Shown: in pieces, positions 35,252-45,100 of the stretch
Layout: each line of letters begins with the position of its first letter
How positions within the stretch are numbered: position 1 is the stretch's first letter
Source: Daejeonella sp. H1SJ63
GTDB taxonomy: Bacteria; Bacteroidota; Bacteroidia; Sphingobacteriales; Sphingobacteriaceae
Length of the DNA: 64,000 nt
Assembly: GCF_029360775.1 (NCBI RefSeq)
Contig: NZ_JARKMZ010000028.1
Location: forward strand, 434,001 to 498,000
Direction of reading: 5' to 3'
The notes under the pieces: generated by a model
What the model was told of the DNA's origin: nothing
The model's database searches: none
Seen by the model: the letters and a program-made list of their open reading frames with translations, nothing else
Made by a program: the position numbers and the translations under genes

Positions 35252-36253
35252 CCTGAGTTCGATTAATAATTATTGAAATTTTAATGTAAAATAGCGGGCG
35301 GATATTTATATTTAATTATCTGATAATAAAATAGTTAGTAACAAAATTCGCTATGGTTACTTACGATAAAGTTACCGATATTTTCTGTATAGTCGATGAG
35401 TTCTGCAAGAACTTTGATAATACCACCCAACACTTCATTTTAGGGAAGCCATCCAAACGGGCCCCTAAGATGGCCAAAAGCGAGGTGATGTGCATCATTA
35501 TGCTTTTCCATTTAAGCGGCTTCCGGTGCTTCAAACATTTCTATCTTTTCTATGTGGAATGTCATATGCAAAGCGATTTTCCTCAAACAGTGTCCTACAA
35601 CCGGTTTGTAGAGCTTAGCCAAGGTGTGATACTGCCGATGGCCATCTTCCTTAAAACCTGTTGTTTAGGCAAGTGTACCGGGATATCCTTTGTGGATTCG
35701 ACCCCTATCCGGGTTTGTAAAAATAAACGGAACAAGGTTTTCAAAGGCACGGCTACGGTAGGCCAATCCACAATGGGCTGGTTCTATGGTTTTAAACTGC
35801 ACATCGTAATTAATGACAAGGGCGAGATCCTGAATTTTGCCGTTTCACAGGCCAATGTCGATGATCGGGACCCCTTGAAAAATGAGGAGTTCCTGAAAAA
35901 CGTGTTTGGAAAGCTCTTCGCCGATAAAGGGTACATTTCCAAAAAGTTGGTGGAAATCCTGTTTACCGATGGCGTACGGTTAGTCACAGGAATCCGTAAC
36001 AACATGAAAAACTGCTTAATGAGCATGAACGACAAGATTATGTTACGCAAAAGATCTGTAATAGTAACCGTTAATGACGAACTAAAGAATATCTGCCAGG
36101 TAGAACATTCAAGACACCGTTCTTTTGTAAACTTCATTGTAAACATTATCGCTGGATTGGCAGTATACAGCTTTTTCCCAAAAAAAGCCCTCGATCAGGT
36201 ACGAAACTGTAAAAACAAATCAATTATATGCTTTTTGATTAATCGAACGCAGG
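35252..36253 (+). mobile_element. IS982-family insertion sequence
   Basis: A 1002-bp element, the usual size for IS982. Its ends are 16-bp inverted repeats, CCTGAGTTCGATTAAT on the left and ATTAATCGAACGCAGG on the right, with one mismatch. The flanks begin CTTATTAA (left) and CTTATAGG (right), sharing only CTTAT, so a target duplication is not clear. One transposase gene fills the element. A 60-bp fragment of the same right end sits 11 kb away in opposite orientation. Confidence 0.88.
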
Positions 36254-36294
36254 CTTATAGGAATTGTTTCGTTTACGGGTTAAAGCAACAATGA
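35353..36294 (+). CDS. IS982-family transposase with C-terminal frameshift
   Basis: A 313-residue DDE transposase. The catalytic acids sit in SFVDSTPIRVC, the LFADKGYISKKL segment and a later VEHSRHRSF. Near the C terminus the frame ...SFFPKKALDQVRN runs past the right inverted repeat into host DNA. If one A is removed from the run after CCC, the reading becomes PKKPSIRYETVKTNQLYAF and stops with TGA at 36236-36238, exactly where the inverted repeat begins. That is the ending I expect for the family. This copy therefore carries a +1 A in the A-run, from mutation or a read error, and its last residues are foreign. Activity is uncertain. Confidence 0.85.
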   Translation: MVTYDKVTDIFCIVDEFCKNFDNTTQHFILGKPSKRAPKMAKSEVMCIIMLFHLSGFRCFKHFYLFYVECHMQSDFPQTVSYNRFVELSQGVILPMAIFLKTCCLGKCTGISFVDSTPIRVCKNKRNKVFKGTATVGQSTMGWFYGFKLHIVINDKGEILNFAVSQANVDDRDPLKNEEFLKNVFGKLFADKGYISKKLVEILFTDGVRLVTGIRNNMKNCLMSMNDKIMLRKRSVIVTVNDELKNICQVEHSRHRSFVNFIVNIIAGLAVYSFFPKKALDQVRNCKNKSIICFLINRTQAYRNCFVYGLKQQ

Positions 36295-36322
36295 TTTGAG
36301 ATCAAATTCTACAGCAAGTATG

Positions 36323-39300
36323 TTATTTCTTTTTAAGTTCAGATAAATAAGCAAGTAAATCTGCCAGTTCCTGATTACTCATTGTTTCATGCAAACCGGA
36401 AGGCATCATCGATTCGGTAAGTTCTTTTTTAGATTTCACATCACTGGTTTTGATCTTTTGTTTTACCCCAGCCGGATATTTCAGGTCGATGTCGCTTTCT
36501 GTTTTACTGGCAATAATACCGGTGAGTACTGATCCATCTTTCATACTTAGTTGCCAGCCCTCATAGCCGAAATTGATACCTGCTGAAGGTTGAACAATGG
36601 CTTCTAAAACAGCTTCTTTAGGTAATTTTGTCCCTATTTCAGAAAGATTCGGGCCAAAATCATAGCCTTCATTATTTACCCGGTGACAAACAAAGCAATT
36701 GTTTTTAAATACTGCTTTGCCTTTTTCAGCACTGGCATTTAAAGTCTCTATTTCTTTTATAGTTGGTATTTTCTTTTTCTGTACAGATTTGCCTCCATCA
36801 GGTAAATAGGTTCTGGCTTCTAAATAAATCGCTTTGCGCCAGGCTCCTTTCAAACCGTCAACAAAATTCGGGATCATTTCCTTTGAGATCTTTTTATCCC
36901 TCAATAACTGCAACACTTTGTCTTCACCACTCATACTGCCGCCCATTTTACTGGCAGCTTTTAAGCGGATAGGTTTATTGTATGATGATGAAAAAGCTAC
37001 ATTCTGTAAAATGTCGATGGATTGTTTGCTGCCAACACCTCTCAAAGCAGTTATTACTTTCATCGATTTAGAGGTGTCGCTATTGCTGATGGCATTACGT
37101 ACCAGATCGGAGCCTTTTAAGTCTAATAATAAAGAAATTGCAGCACGTCCCAGTGGTATATCAGCTTTTGATATAGCAAGATCCATCAGTTTTGGTTTTT
37201 CGCTTTTAAGTTCATACCTGCGAACCAGGTCTATATATTCTTCAGTGCCATAAACTGATTTCAATACTTCAGTGACAGCTTTTTTAGCGATTTCAGATTG
37301 TTGTACCGTTTTAAGATCCAGATGATTTAAAACCAGTTTATTCAGTTCGGGATTGCTGGTTTTGTTGCTTTCAATCATGGCTAAAAGGTACCTGGCTTTT
37401 GCCGGTCCCGTATTAAAATCAAAAGCACGGAAATATCTTAATCGTGATTTAAGACTGACTCTTTGGTCTGAAGCAAGCTGAGCCAGGTAAGGGATAGCCT
37501 TATCTGTTCTGGCACGCCAAACAATATCTTTCCCTGCCTGATTTTTTAAAGGATTTTTTACGAGTTTGTTATATGCTGAAAAGCAGGCATCCCATTGACC
37601 ATCGGCACCAATTCCCAGAGCTTCCAGATACCAGCGGTCTTTTCCATCGTGCTGATTTGCCAATGTTGCCCAAAATTTTGGCATTTCAGAAGATTTATTA
37701 TGCCTCAAAGCGATGGCGCATTCACGTCTGACCTGCGGATCTTTATCAGTAACTAACTGCCCAATAACCCCGATTACATTTGAATTAACTTGTCTGGCTG
37801 CTCTCAATCCCATTATTCTTAAATCAGGATTGTCTTCTTTGATAGCCTCATTGATGTATTTATCGGCACGGACTATCTTAACCAGCACCCAAAAAGCTCT
37901 GGCACGCATCCGCGGATTTGGAGAGGACTTCCAAACTTTCTCTAACGCTGGGACAGCGGTTCCTCCAAGGCGTGTTAATGCTTCCCAGGCGTGATGACGG
38001 ACCGCCAGATTTGGACTTTGCAAAGCAGTTACAGCTCCGGCAGCGGTATTGAAATCTTGTTTTGGAATGCTGAATTTTGAACCTTTTGGAGCAATGCGAT
38101 AGATTCGCCCTTTCTGCTGATCACCAGCCTGATGACCACCCACTCCAGGGTCATACCAGTCGGCAATTATTAATGAACCATCCGGTGCAACGCAAACATC
38201 CGCCGGACGGAACCACTGATCACGTTCTCCTTTCAGGATATTGATAATTTCGGCTGTATATCCTGCGCCGGCTTTCTTAACAGGATAAGATCGAACCACG
38301 TTCGGTCCCGGATCAGAATGGATTATTTGATTTCGAAATTGTGAAGGCAGTAAAGATCCTTCGTAAATAACTATTCCGGTAGGAGAGCCGGCGCCCGTTT
38401 GTAAAAGATTTGGGATCACACCCGGATCATTTAAATGCCAGTGGCGTAATGGGATGGAATCTTCAATGTTCGTACGGTTTGCCGACCAGGAAGCGCCGGT
38501 CATTTCATCCTTATAGCCATAGTTACCGTAATCCATTACATAATTTATGCGGGTTGCCCGGTTGCCATCATCGTCGTTATCGCTTTGCCACATGGTACCG
38601 TAACTATCTACAGCAAGCTCATAATTATTCCTGAAGTTATGAGCCATACACTCTACCTGGGTACCATCCGGGTTACAACGGAAGATCATTCCCTGGGTAT
38701 ATTTTCCTGGCCCGATTTCATCGCCATCCTGATCTTTAACAGGATTTCCATTCTTATCCCTTAAGGTCTTTCCTTCGTTACCAAAATTGAAATACAGTTT
38801 TCCATCCGGCCCGAATGTAAATGTATGCATTCCATGGTCATGCTGTACACCACCAATTCCCTGAAATAATATTTCTTTACGATCGGCCTTGTCATCGCCA
38901 TTGTCATCATAAAAAGCCCAAACATAAGGGCTCTGAGAAATCAGGATCCGGTTTCCCAGCACACAAATACCCAGAGGCGCATTGATCTCGGGTCCCTGAT
39001 AAAAGACCTTAGTGGTATCAGAAACACCATCCCCATTTTTATCTTCCAGAATGATAATACGGTCGCCTTTTACAGTGGTGGGATTAGCATTTATTTCCGG
39101 GCGATAATTATAAGCCTCGGTAACCCAAATTCTTCCCCGCTCATCAACATCCATATTGGTTGGATTTTTAAGCATAGGTTCTGTTGCCAGAACCTGAATC
39201 TCTAAACCCGGGTCCGCTACCAGGCCTCTTAATGCATTTTCAGAAAGATGCTTTTGATTTTCATCTAAACCTGGTAAGCTGTCCTGGCCTGTTTTTTTCT

Positions 39301-39403
39301 GATAATCAGAACTACAGGAAGTAAGAAAAACCATTGTATTGAAGAAAATAAAAAAAAAGCTGTTTTTAATGGATGGAAGAATACGGCTAAACTTTATCAT
39401 CAT
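36323..39403 (-). CDS. PVC-type membrane-bound dehydrogenase with c-type haem domain
   Basis: A 1026-residue lipoprotein (lipobox FLTSCSS). Parts in order: a sorbosone/glucose dehydrogenase-like beta-propeller (about 50-430, with ATEPMLKNPTNMDVDERGRIWV and VCVAPDGSLIIADWYDPGVGG), a HEAT-repeat helical region (about 450-860), and a C-terminal cytochrome c domain with C903-F-V-C906-H907 and a likely axial Met in TESMMPSGLHE. Such proteins are thought to oxidise sugars or polyols in the periplasm and pass electrons to the haem. It is the last gene of the minus-strand set. The stop is 70 bp from the end of the IS982 element. Confidence 0.85.
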   Translation of the reverse strand: MMIKFSRILPSIKNSFFFIFFNTMVFLTSCSSDYQKKTGQDSLPGLDENQKHLSENALRGLVADPGLEIQVLATEPMLKNPTNMDVDERGRIWVTEAYNYRPEINANPTTVKGDRIIILEDKNGDGVSDTTKVFYQGPEINAPLGICVLGNRILISQSPYVWAFYDDNGDDKADRKEILFQGIGGVQHDHGMHTFTFGPDGKLYFNFGNEGKTLRDKNGNPVKDQDGDEIGPGKYTQGMIFRCNPDGTQVECMAHNFRNNYELAVDSYGTMWQSDNDDDGNRATRINYVMDYGNYGYKDEMTGASWSANRTNIEDSIPLRHWHLNDPGVIPNLLQTGAGSPTGIVIYEGSLLPSQFRNQIIHSDPGPNVVRSYPVKKAGAGYTAEIINILKGERDQWFRPADVCVAPDGSLIIADWYDPGVGGHQAGDQQKGRIYRIAPKGSKFSIPKQDFNTAAGAVTALQSPNLAVRHHAWEALTRLGGTAVPALEKVWKSSPNPRMRARAFWVLVKIVRADKYINEAIKEDNPDLRIMGLRAARQVNSNVIGVIGQLVTDKDPQVRRECAIALRHNKSSEMPKFWATLANQHDGKDRWYLEALGIGADGQWDACFSAYNKLVKNPLKNQAGKDIVWRARTDKAIPYLAQLASDQRVSLKSRLRYFRAFDFNTGPAKARYLLAMIESNKTSNPELNKLVLNHLDLKTVQQSEIAKKAVTEVLKSVYGTEEYIDLVRRYELKSEKPKLMDLAISKADIPLGRAAISLLLDLKGSDLVRNAISNSDTSKSMKVITALRGVGSKQSIDILQNVAFSSSYNKPIRLKAASKMGGSMSGEDKVLQLLRDKKISKEMIPNFVDGLKGAWRKAIYLEARTYLPDGGKSVQKKKIPTIKEIETLNASAEKGKAVFKNNCFVCHRVNNEGYDFGPNLSEIGTKLPKEAVLEAIVQPSAGINFGYEGWQLSMKDGSVLTGIIASKTESDIDLKYPAGVKQKIKTSDVKSKKELTESMMPSGLHETMSNQELADLLAYLSELKKK

Positions 39404-39445
39404 GGATTAAAATTACAGTTAGAATATTAGGGATTAATTTTGGTA

Positions 39446-40342
39446 TTAAACTACATCACAAATCTGGACTCCTTGTTTTAAGGAGGCTAATTTATCAGGC
39501 CTTTTCGGAATAAATTCCTGTGCTACATGGCCTTTAAAGCCAGTTTCTATGATAGCTTTCATAATTGCCGGGTAATTTAATTCCTGTGTATCGTCTATTT
39601 CGTTTCTTCCGGGTACACCACCTGTATGGTAATGGGAAATGTATTTGCTGTATTGTTTTATGGTAGCAATTACATCACCTTCCATTATCTGCATGTGGTA
39701 AATATCATAAAGCAATTTAAACCTGTCTGAGCCCACTTCATCACATAAAGCAACGCCCCATTTAGTATGATCGCATTGATAATCATGATGATTTACCTTG
39801 CTGTTTAAAAGTTCCATTACCAGGGTTACCTTATGTTTTTCAGCCACATTGATCAGTCGTTTTAAACCGATAGCAGAATTTTTAATTCCCTGCCCGTCAT
39901 CCAAACCATTACGGTTTCCTGAGAAACAAATTATTTGGTTATAGCCAGCTGCGGCTGCTTTAGGAATAATATCTTCATAACTTTTTACAAGTTCATCATG
40001 ATATTTCAAATCATTAAAGCCTTTGGTGATGCCCTTACCTGCCCCCCAGGGCAGAGCAGAAGTAAGTCCGTATTTTTTAAGTATTGGCCATTCATCCGGG
40101 CCAACCAATTCAATAGACGAAAGCCCTATATTTTTGGCAGCCTTGCACAGATCTTCCAAAGGGATAGAATCATAGCACCAGCGGCAAACGGAATGATTTA
40201 CTTTTCCTTTTAAATTGGATTCTAAAACGGCTTCTGCTGCAGAAATGCGATTAAATAAACCGTTGCCAACAATTGCAGCAGTAGTAGCAGCGGCCATTTT
40301 TAAAGCGGTTCTTCTTGAGAAACCTTGCAGATTTTGTTTCAT
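39446..40342 (-). CDS. Tat-exported TIM-barrel sugar isomerase/epimerase-like protein
   Basis: A 298-residue AP-endonuclease-2-type TIM barrel, as in hydroxypyruvate isomerase and sugar phosphate isomerase/epimerase families. Metal-site segments: VMELLNSKVNHHDYQCDH, LLYDIYHMQIMEGD, ISHYHTGG and a terminal HVAQEFIP. The leader FSRRTALKMAAATTAAIVG is twin-arginine. The start is the inner ATG (MKQNLQGFSRR), because the longer frame would overlap susD. It lies between susD and the haem dehydrogenase on the same strand; in other Bacteroidota, pairs of this kind are linked to oxidised (keto-) sugar handling. The exact substrate is unknown. Confidence 0.82.
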   Translation of the reverse strand: MKQNLQGFSRRTALKMAAATTAAIVGNGLFNRISAAEAVLESNLKGKVNHSVCRWCYDSIPLEDLCKAAKNIGLSSIELVGPDEWPILKKYGLTSALPWGAGKGITKGFNDLKYHDELVKSYEDIIPKAAAAGYNQIICFSGNRNGLDDGQGIKNSAIGLKRLINVAEKHKVTLVMELLNSKVNHHDYQCDHTKWGVALCDEVGSDRFKLLYDIYHMQIMEGDVIATIKQYSKYISHYHTGGVPGRNEIDDTQELNYPAIMKAIIETGFKGHVAQEFIPKRPDKLASLKQGVQICDVV

Positions 40343-40358
40343 GACTGGTCTGTAAAGA

Positions 40359-42158
40359 TTAATATAAAGGGTTCTGGACAAGTTTACTGTTTCTGTTCAT
40401 TTCATCCTTCTTGATAGGAAGAAAATAAAAACGCGGATTCCATGCTCTGGCCTGCGCTGTTATATTTGAATAGGTACGTACTGGCTGAATGGCACCATTT
40501 CCATCCATTAAACCGTCAACCCTTACTCCCTGTGCATTCTGATAAGCAACATCTGCAATCATCCAGCGACGTACGTCAAAATAACGCAGATCTTCAAATG
40601 CCAGTTCAATACGGCGCTCATTACGGTAACGGTCAATTAAAGCTTGTCCGCTTTCATTAACCTGAGGCATACCAACACGTGTTCTGATCATATTAATGTG
40701 AGTGCGGGCTTCCTGCTCCTGACCTAAAGCAAGGCATGCTTCTGCGTAATTCAATATAATTTCTGAATAACGTATGAAACGCCATGGAAGATCCTGCTTT
40801 ACAAACTGAGCATTTAGGGTTGGATCAATAAACTTACGCATATAATAGCCTGTATAAGTGCCATTCCAGTCTTCAATCGGACTATTCCTTGTATCCAGAC
40901 CTGGAACTACAGTACCATCAGGTTTTTTATAATATCCTACCTGGATAATCCCAATTGGGTCTTTTCCCGCTACATCTGAAGGACGCGGTCTCCAGACAGC
41001 TCCTTCATAATTGATACTGGCATAAAAACGAGGGTCACGGTTTGCATACGGAGCAGCCTTGTGGGCAGGATTGTTCCAGTCAAATTTAGAACCATCCGCC
41101 ATTTCATACGCATCTACCATTTGACCAACCGGAGTATTGCTACCCCATCCATGCCAGCCATTGGGATTGTTATATAACCCAGGATTATAGCCGTCCCAGT
41201 TTTCATCAACTTTTGGTGTAAATAAGCGCAAAAATATATCTTCAGATGTTTCTTTAGACAGAAAAATATCCGCATAGTTTTTAATAGCCTCAGATGCTGA
41301 AGCCGGAGTTCCCGCTTTATAAATGCTATAAACTCCTAAATCCATTACCGCTTTTGCTGCATTTTTTGCTGCCTGCCAACGGGCAATTCTATCTCCTCCT
41401 ACATATCCAACAAGTTCTTTATTAGTTCCACCTCCCCATGCAGCATCGCTATTGTATAAATCGCTTGCTGCGTATAATAATACTCTTGATTTTAAAGCCA
41501 GCGCAGCACCTTTAGTTGCACGTCCTTTATTATTCCCGGATTGTGTAAGCGGCAATAAAGCAGCTGCCGAATCCAATTGAGATGTTATAAACTTAATGCA
41601 ATTTTCATAGCTGTCGCGAGGCGCAGTAAAGTCATCCGCAAGGCCATATGCCTTTGTTATAATAGGTACGCCGCCGTACATGGAAACTAAGTTATGATAC
41701 AGATTGCCTCTTAAAAAGTATACTTCCCCCTTAATTCGATTTTTATCTGCCTGATTGTCAAAAGGGACTTTATCTATATTCGCAAAGAAAACATTGGCAG
41801 ACCTGATGAATTTGTATACACGTGCCCAATTCATACCCCTTTGCCTGTTACCAGACCAGAAATTTTCGTCAAATATGGATAAGTCGCTGGGTGTTATAAG
41901 GCTCTTAGTTACGTTACTGCTTCCAAAGTCAGCATTGTATGTGGTTTCATCAACCATGGATGACATCATAATGTTACTAAAGCCATGGGGTATTCCAAAG
42001 TATATATTGTTTACAAATGCCTGAGCAAGAGCGGGGTCGCTCCAAACTGCCTCTTCCGAATACTTATCCGAAGGTGTCTGATCCAGAAAATCTTTCTTAC
42101 ACGAAATGGTATTTGTCAGGACGAATATCCCTAATAGTATATAATAAATTTTTTTCAT
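40359..42158 (-). CDS. SusD/RagB outer-membrane lipoprotein (set 2)
   Basis: A 599-residue lipoprotein with lipobox cysteine C20 (TNTISCKKDFLDQTP). The body is the standard SusD arrangement: N-terminal SusD-like repeats (IRSANVFFANIDKV, YFLRGNLYHNLVSMYGG) and a C-terminal RagB/SusD domain (LPWRFIRYSEIILNYAEACLALG, RIELAFEDLRYFDVRRW). It differs in subfamily from the other two SusD proteins here. It follows susC by 23 bp. Confidence 0.95.
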   Translation of the reverse strand: MKKIYYILLGIFVLTNTISCKKDFLDQTPSDKYSEEAVWSDPALAQAFVNNIYFGIPHGFSNIMMSSMVDETTYNADFGSSNVTKSLITPSDLSIFDENFWSGNRQRGMNWARVYKFIRSANVFFANIDKVPFDNQADKNRIKGEVYFLRGNLYHNLVSMYGGVPIITKAYGLADDFTAPRDSYENCIKFITSQLDSAAALLPLTQSGNNKGRATKGAALALKSRVLLYAASDLYNSDAAWGGGTNKELVGYVGGDRIARWQAAKNAAKAVMDLGVYSIYKAGTPASASEAIKNYADIFLSKETSEDIFLRLFTPKVDENWDGYNPGLYNNPNGWHGWGSNTPVGQMVDAYEMADGSKFDWNNPAHKAAPYANRDPRFYASINYEGAVWRPRPSDVAGKDPIGIIQVGYYKKPDGTVVPGLDTRNSPIEDWNGTYTGYYMRKFIDPTLNAQFVKQDLPWRFIRYSEIILNYAEACLALGQEQEARTHINMIRTRVGMPQVNESGQALIDRYRNERRIELAFEDLRYFDVRRWMIADVAYQNAQGVRVDGLMDGNGAIQPVRTYSNITAQARAWNPRFYFLPIKKDEMNRNSKLVQNPLY

Positions 42159-42181
42159 GACGACTGATTTATAAAAAATGT

Positions 42182-45100
42182 TTAAAAAGTAACAGATAAA
42201 CCACCATTTACTATTTTTTGTAAAGGATAACCTTGGCCTGAGCCAGATCCTAATTCAGGGTCGAAATCCTTCAAATCAGGGCTATAGGTTAACAGGTTAT
42301 ATCCATTTATGTATACGCGAAGGTTTTTAAGTCCGGCACGACGGATCATGGATGAGGGTATGCTGTAGCCTAATTCCAGGTTTTTGAGTCTCAAATAATC
42401 TGTTTTATGGACCCAAAAGGTGTTAGACTGACCTACCCAATATTCATTACCACGGTTAAAAGTACGGGGTCCGCTTGCATCCGGATTTTGAGGGGTCCAG
42501 CGATTATCAGCAAAATCTTTCAGGAAGTTTCCTATTTCGCCGGATTCAGTGGATATATATTGTATAGCTCCTGCTGCACCCTGAACTAATGCTGCAAAAT
42601 CAAAGGCTTTGTAGCGCAGATTCATTGTGAAACCGCCATTAAGTGTAGGGGTAGTATTTTTATTAAATCTAACCCTGTCATCTACAGTGATTTTTCCATC
42701 TTTGTTATAATCTTCAAATATCACGTCTCCGGGGCGGGCATTACTTAAGTGCGGATATTTATCTATAGCAGCCTGGTCTTTGAAAATGCCCATTGCATTG
42801 TAATAAATATTGCTAAACATAGGGCGGCCGGTGGTTCTTTGATAATCAGGAGCGCCAGCAGGCTCATCCCAAAACAAAACTTTATTCTTTTGATATCCAC
42901 CGTTAATGCCAAACTGGTAAGACAATTCGCCTGCTTTTCCGTTATATCCTACGCTGAAATCAAATCCTTTATTACCAACTTTACCAATATTTTCTCTAGG
43001 TAATTGAATACCTGTGGATGAGGGAACAGAGGCATTTCTAAACCACAGGATCTGAGAACGTGTGTAATTAAAGTAATCAGCAGTTACAGAGATCTTATCG
43101 TTTAATAAAGTTGCATCAAAACCAATATTAGCCTGATTTGCAACTTCCCAGGTAACTTCCTTATTTGGCAATACGGTCTCATATAATGCTGGGTTTTCAA
43201 CATTGCCATTAGTTATAAATGTCAGTGCAGGATTCCATGTTTGCGCTCTGATTCCACCAAGTCCGTACATTGCCAAATATTGATATTCATCAATCTGGTC
43301 GTTACCTGTTTGTCCCCAGGAAGCGCGAAGTTTAAGGGAATTAACAGCCGCTATCTTGTCTTTCCAGAACTTTTCTTCGGATATTCTGTAACCTAAAGAA
43401 ATCCCCGGGAAGAAGCCGAATCGGCTCTCTTTAGGGAAGATATAAGAACCCTGGTATCTCCATACAAATTCAGCCAGGTACTTTTGCTTATAATCATAGT
43501 TTACCCGGCCGAAGTAGTTTAATCTTGCCTGGGAATAAGCCCGACCATCATTTGACATAAACTGATCAGTAGCACCTGCAAACATTTGATCAAGTAATGG
43601 TGAAGTGAAATTTTTACGATAAGCGCTATAATTATCCCCCCTTCCCGTTATCTTTTCAACACCTGCCAAAAAATTGATATTATGGTCAGTAAGGAATTTA
43701 GTTTCATAATTAATAAGTCCATTGAGGAGAATATTCTGGTTATCTTCTGTTCTCAGTGTAAGGGCAGGGCTGTCGAATCCTCTTTTTGACTTTTGAAGTA
43801 TAGGCTGGTTATTTGCATCAAACCCATTAAAAGAATACAAATACCATGGGGTCTGCCAGGTTTTTTGAAAACGAAAATTTTTATCGACGGCGGCATTTCC
43901 AGTTAAAGATAGCCCTTTCACCCATGGAATTTTTACATTTAGTCTGATATTGCTATTCACCACATATCGCTTATCATGATCATAGCCGGTAGCTTTGGTA
44001 CTTACTACAACCGGATTATCCCCGTATTCGATATCAGGGCCGGGAACTCCGTTAGGCCAGTAAGCAGTCATGGTAGGTTTACCACGCATTACCATTCTGA
44101 AAATGCTGCCTGCACTACGGGTAGGATAGTTACGATCCTCCGTACGGCCTGCAACATCGAAAGTAAGGCTGATATTTTTATTTATCTTTCCGTCTAAATT
44201 TGTACGGAAATCGTATTGATTATACTTGGTTCCGCTATTGTAATAAAATCCTTCCTGGCCTGTTTTTCCTAAAGAAATAAGATATTTAACGCTCTCGCTT
44301 CCTCCGGAAACAGAAGTATTAAGGTAGTTTTGGCCAGACCATGGTTTTAAAACTTCTTTAAACCAGTCTGTATTAGGATAGTTCCAGGGATCTGAGCCAT
44401 CAGCAAACGTTTGAATTTGCTTGTCACTATAGACAGGTGTATAGCCACCCGGATTTTTATAATAAGCAATTTCATTCACCATGGTAGCATAGGTTGGTGC
44501 ATCTGCCATTTCAGGGAGCCTTGTTGGCCTGCCATAGCCCTGATTAAAGCTGGCTGTAATGGACGGGGCTCCTATTTTACCTCTTTTAGTAGTAACCAGG
44601 ATAACCCCATTCGCTGCCTGGGCTCCGTATATTGCTGCAGAGGCATCCTTCAACACTGAAATGCTTTCGATCGTGCTCGGATCAAGACGGTCTAATGAAC
44701 GGCCGGGAATACCGTCCACAACAATTAATGGGTCATTATTATTTAAAGTATTCATCCCGCGAATTCTTAAAATAGTGCGGTCTGCTCCAGGCTCGCTGCT
44801 TGGAGTTACAGCAACCAGACCTGGTAAACGTCCGGCTAAGCTATTACTTACGTTAATTGTAGGAGACTGAAGAATTTCCGATCCCTTAACGGAAGTAACA
44901 GAACCGGTTAAAGTCGCTTTCTTTTGTATACCATAACCCACCACCACAACTTCATCTAACTGACTATTTGCGGGGTTAAGCATAACACTTAATCTGGTTT
45001 GTCCTGAAAATCTTATTTCGTAGGTTTCAAAACCCAAATAAGAAAATATCAATGTCGCATTTTCAGGAGTACTAATTGAGAATTCACCATTGATATCTGT

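Noticed and set aside
35244-36261. Clean target-site duplication of IS982
   Set aside because: Flanks share only CTTAT and differ next to the left repeat, so a true duplication cannot be claimed.
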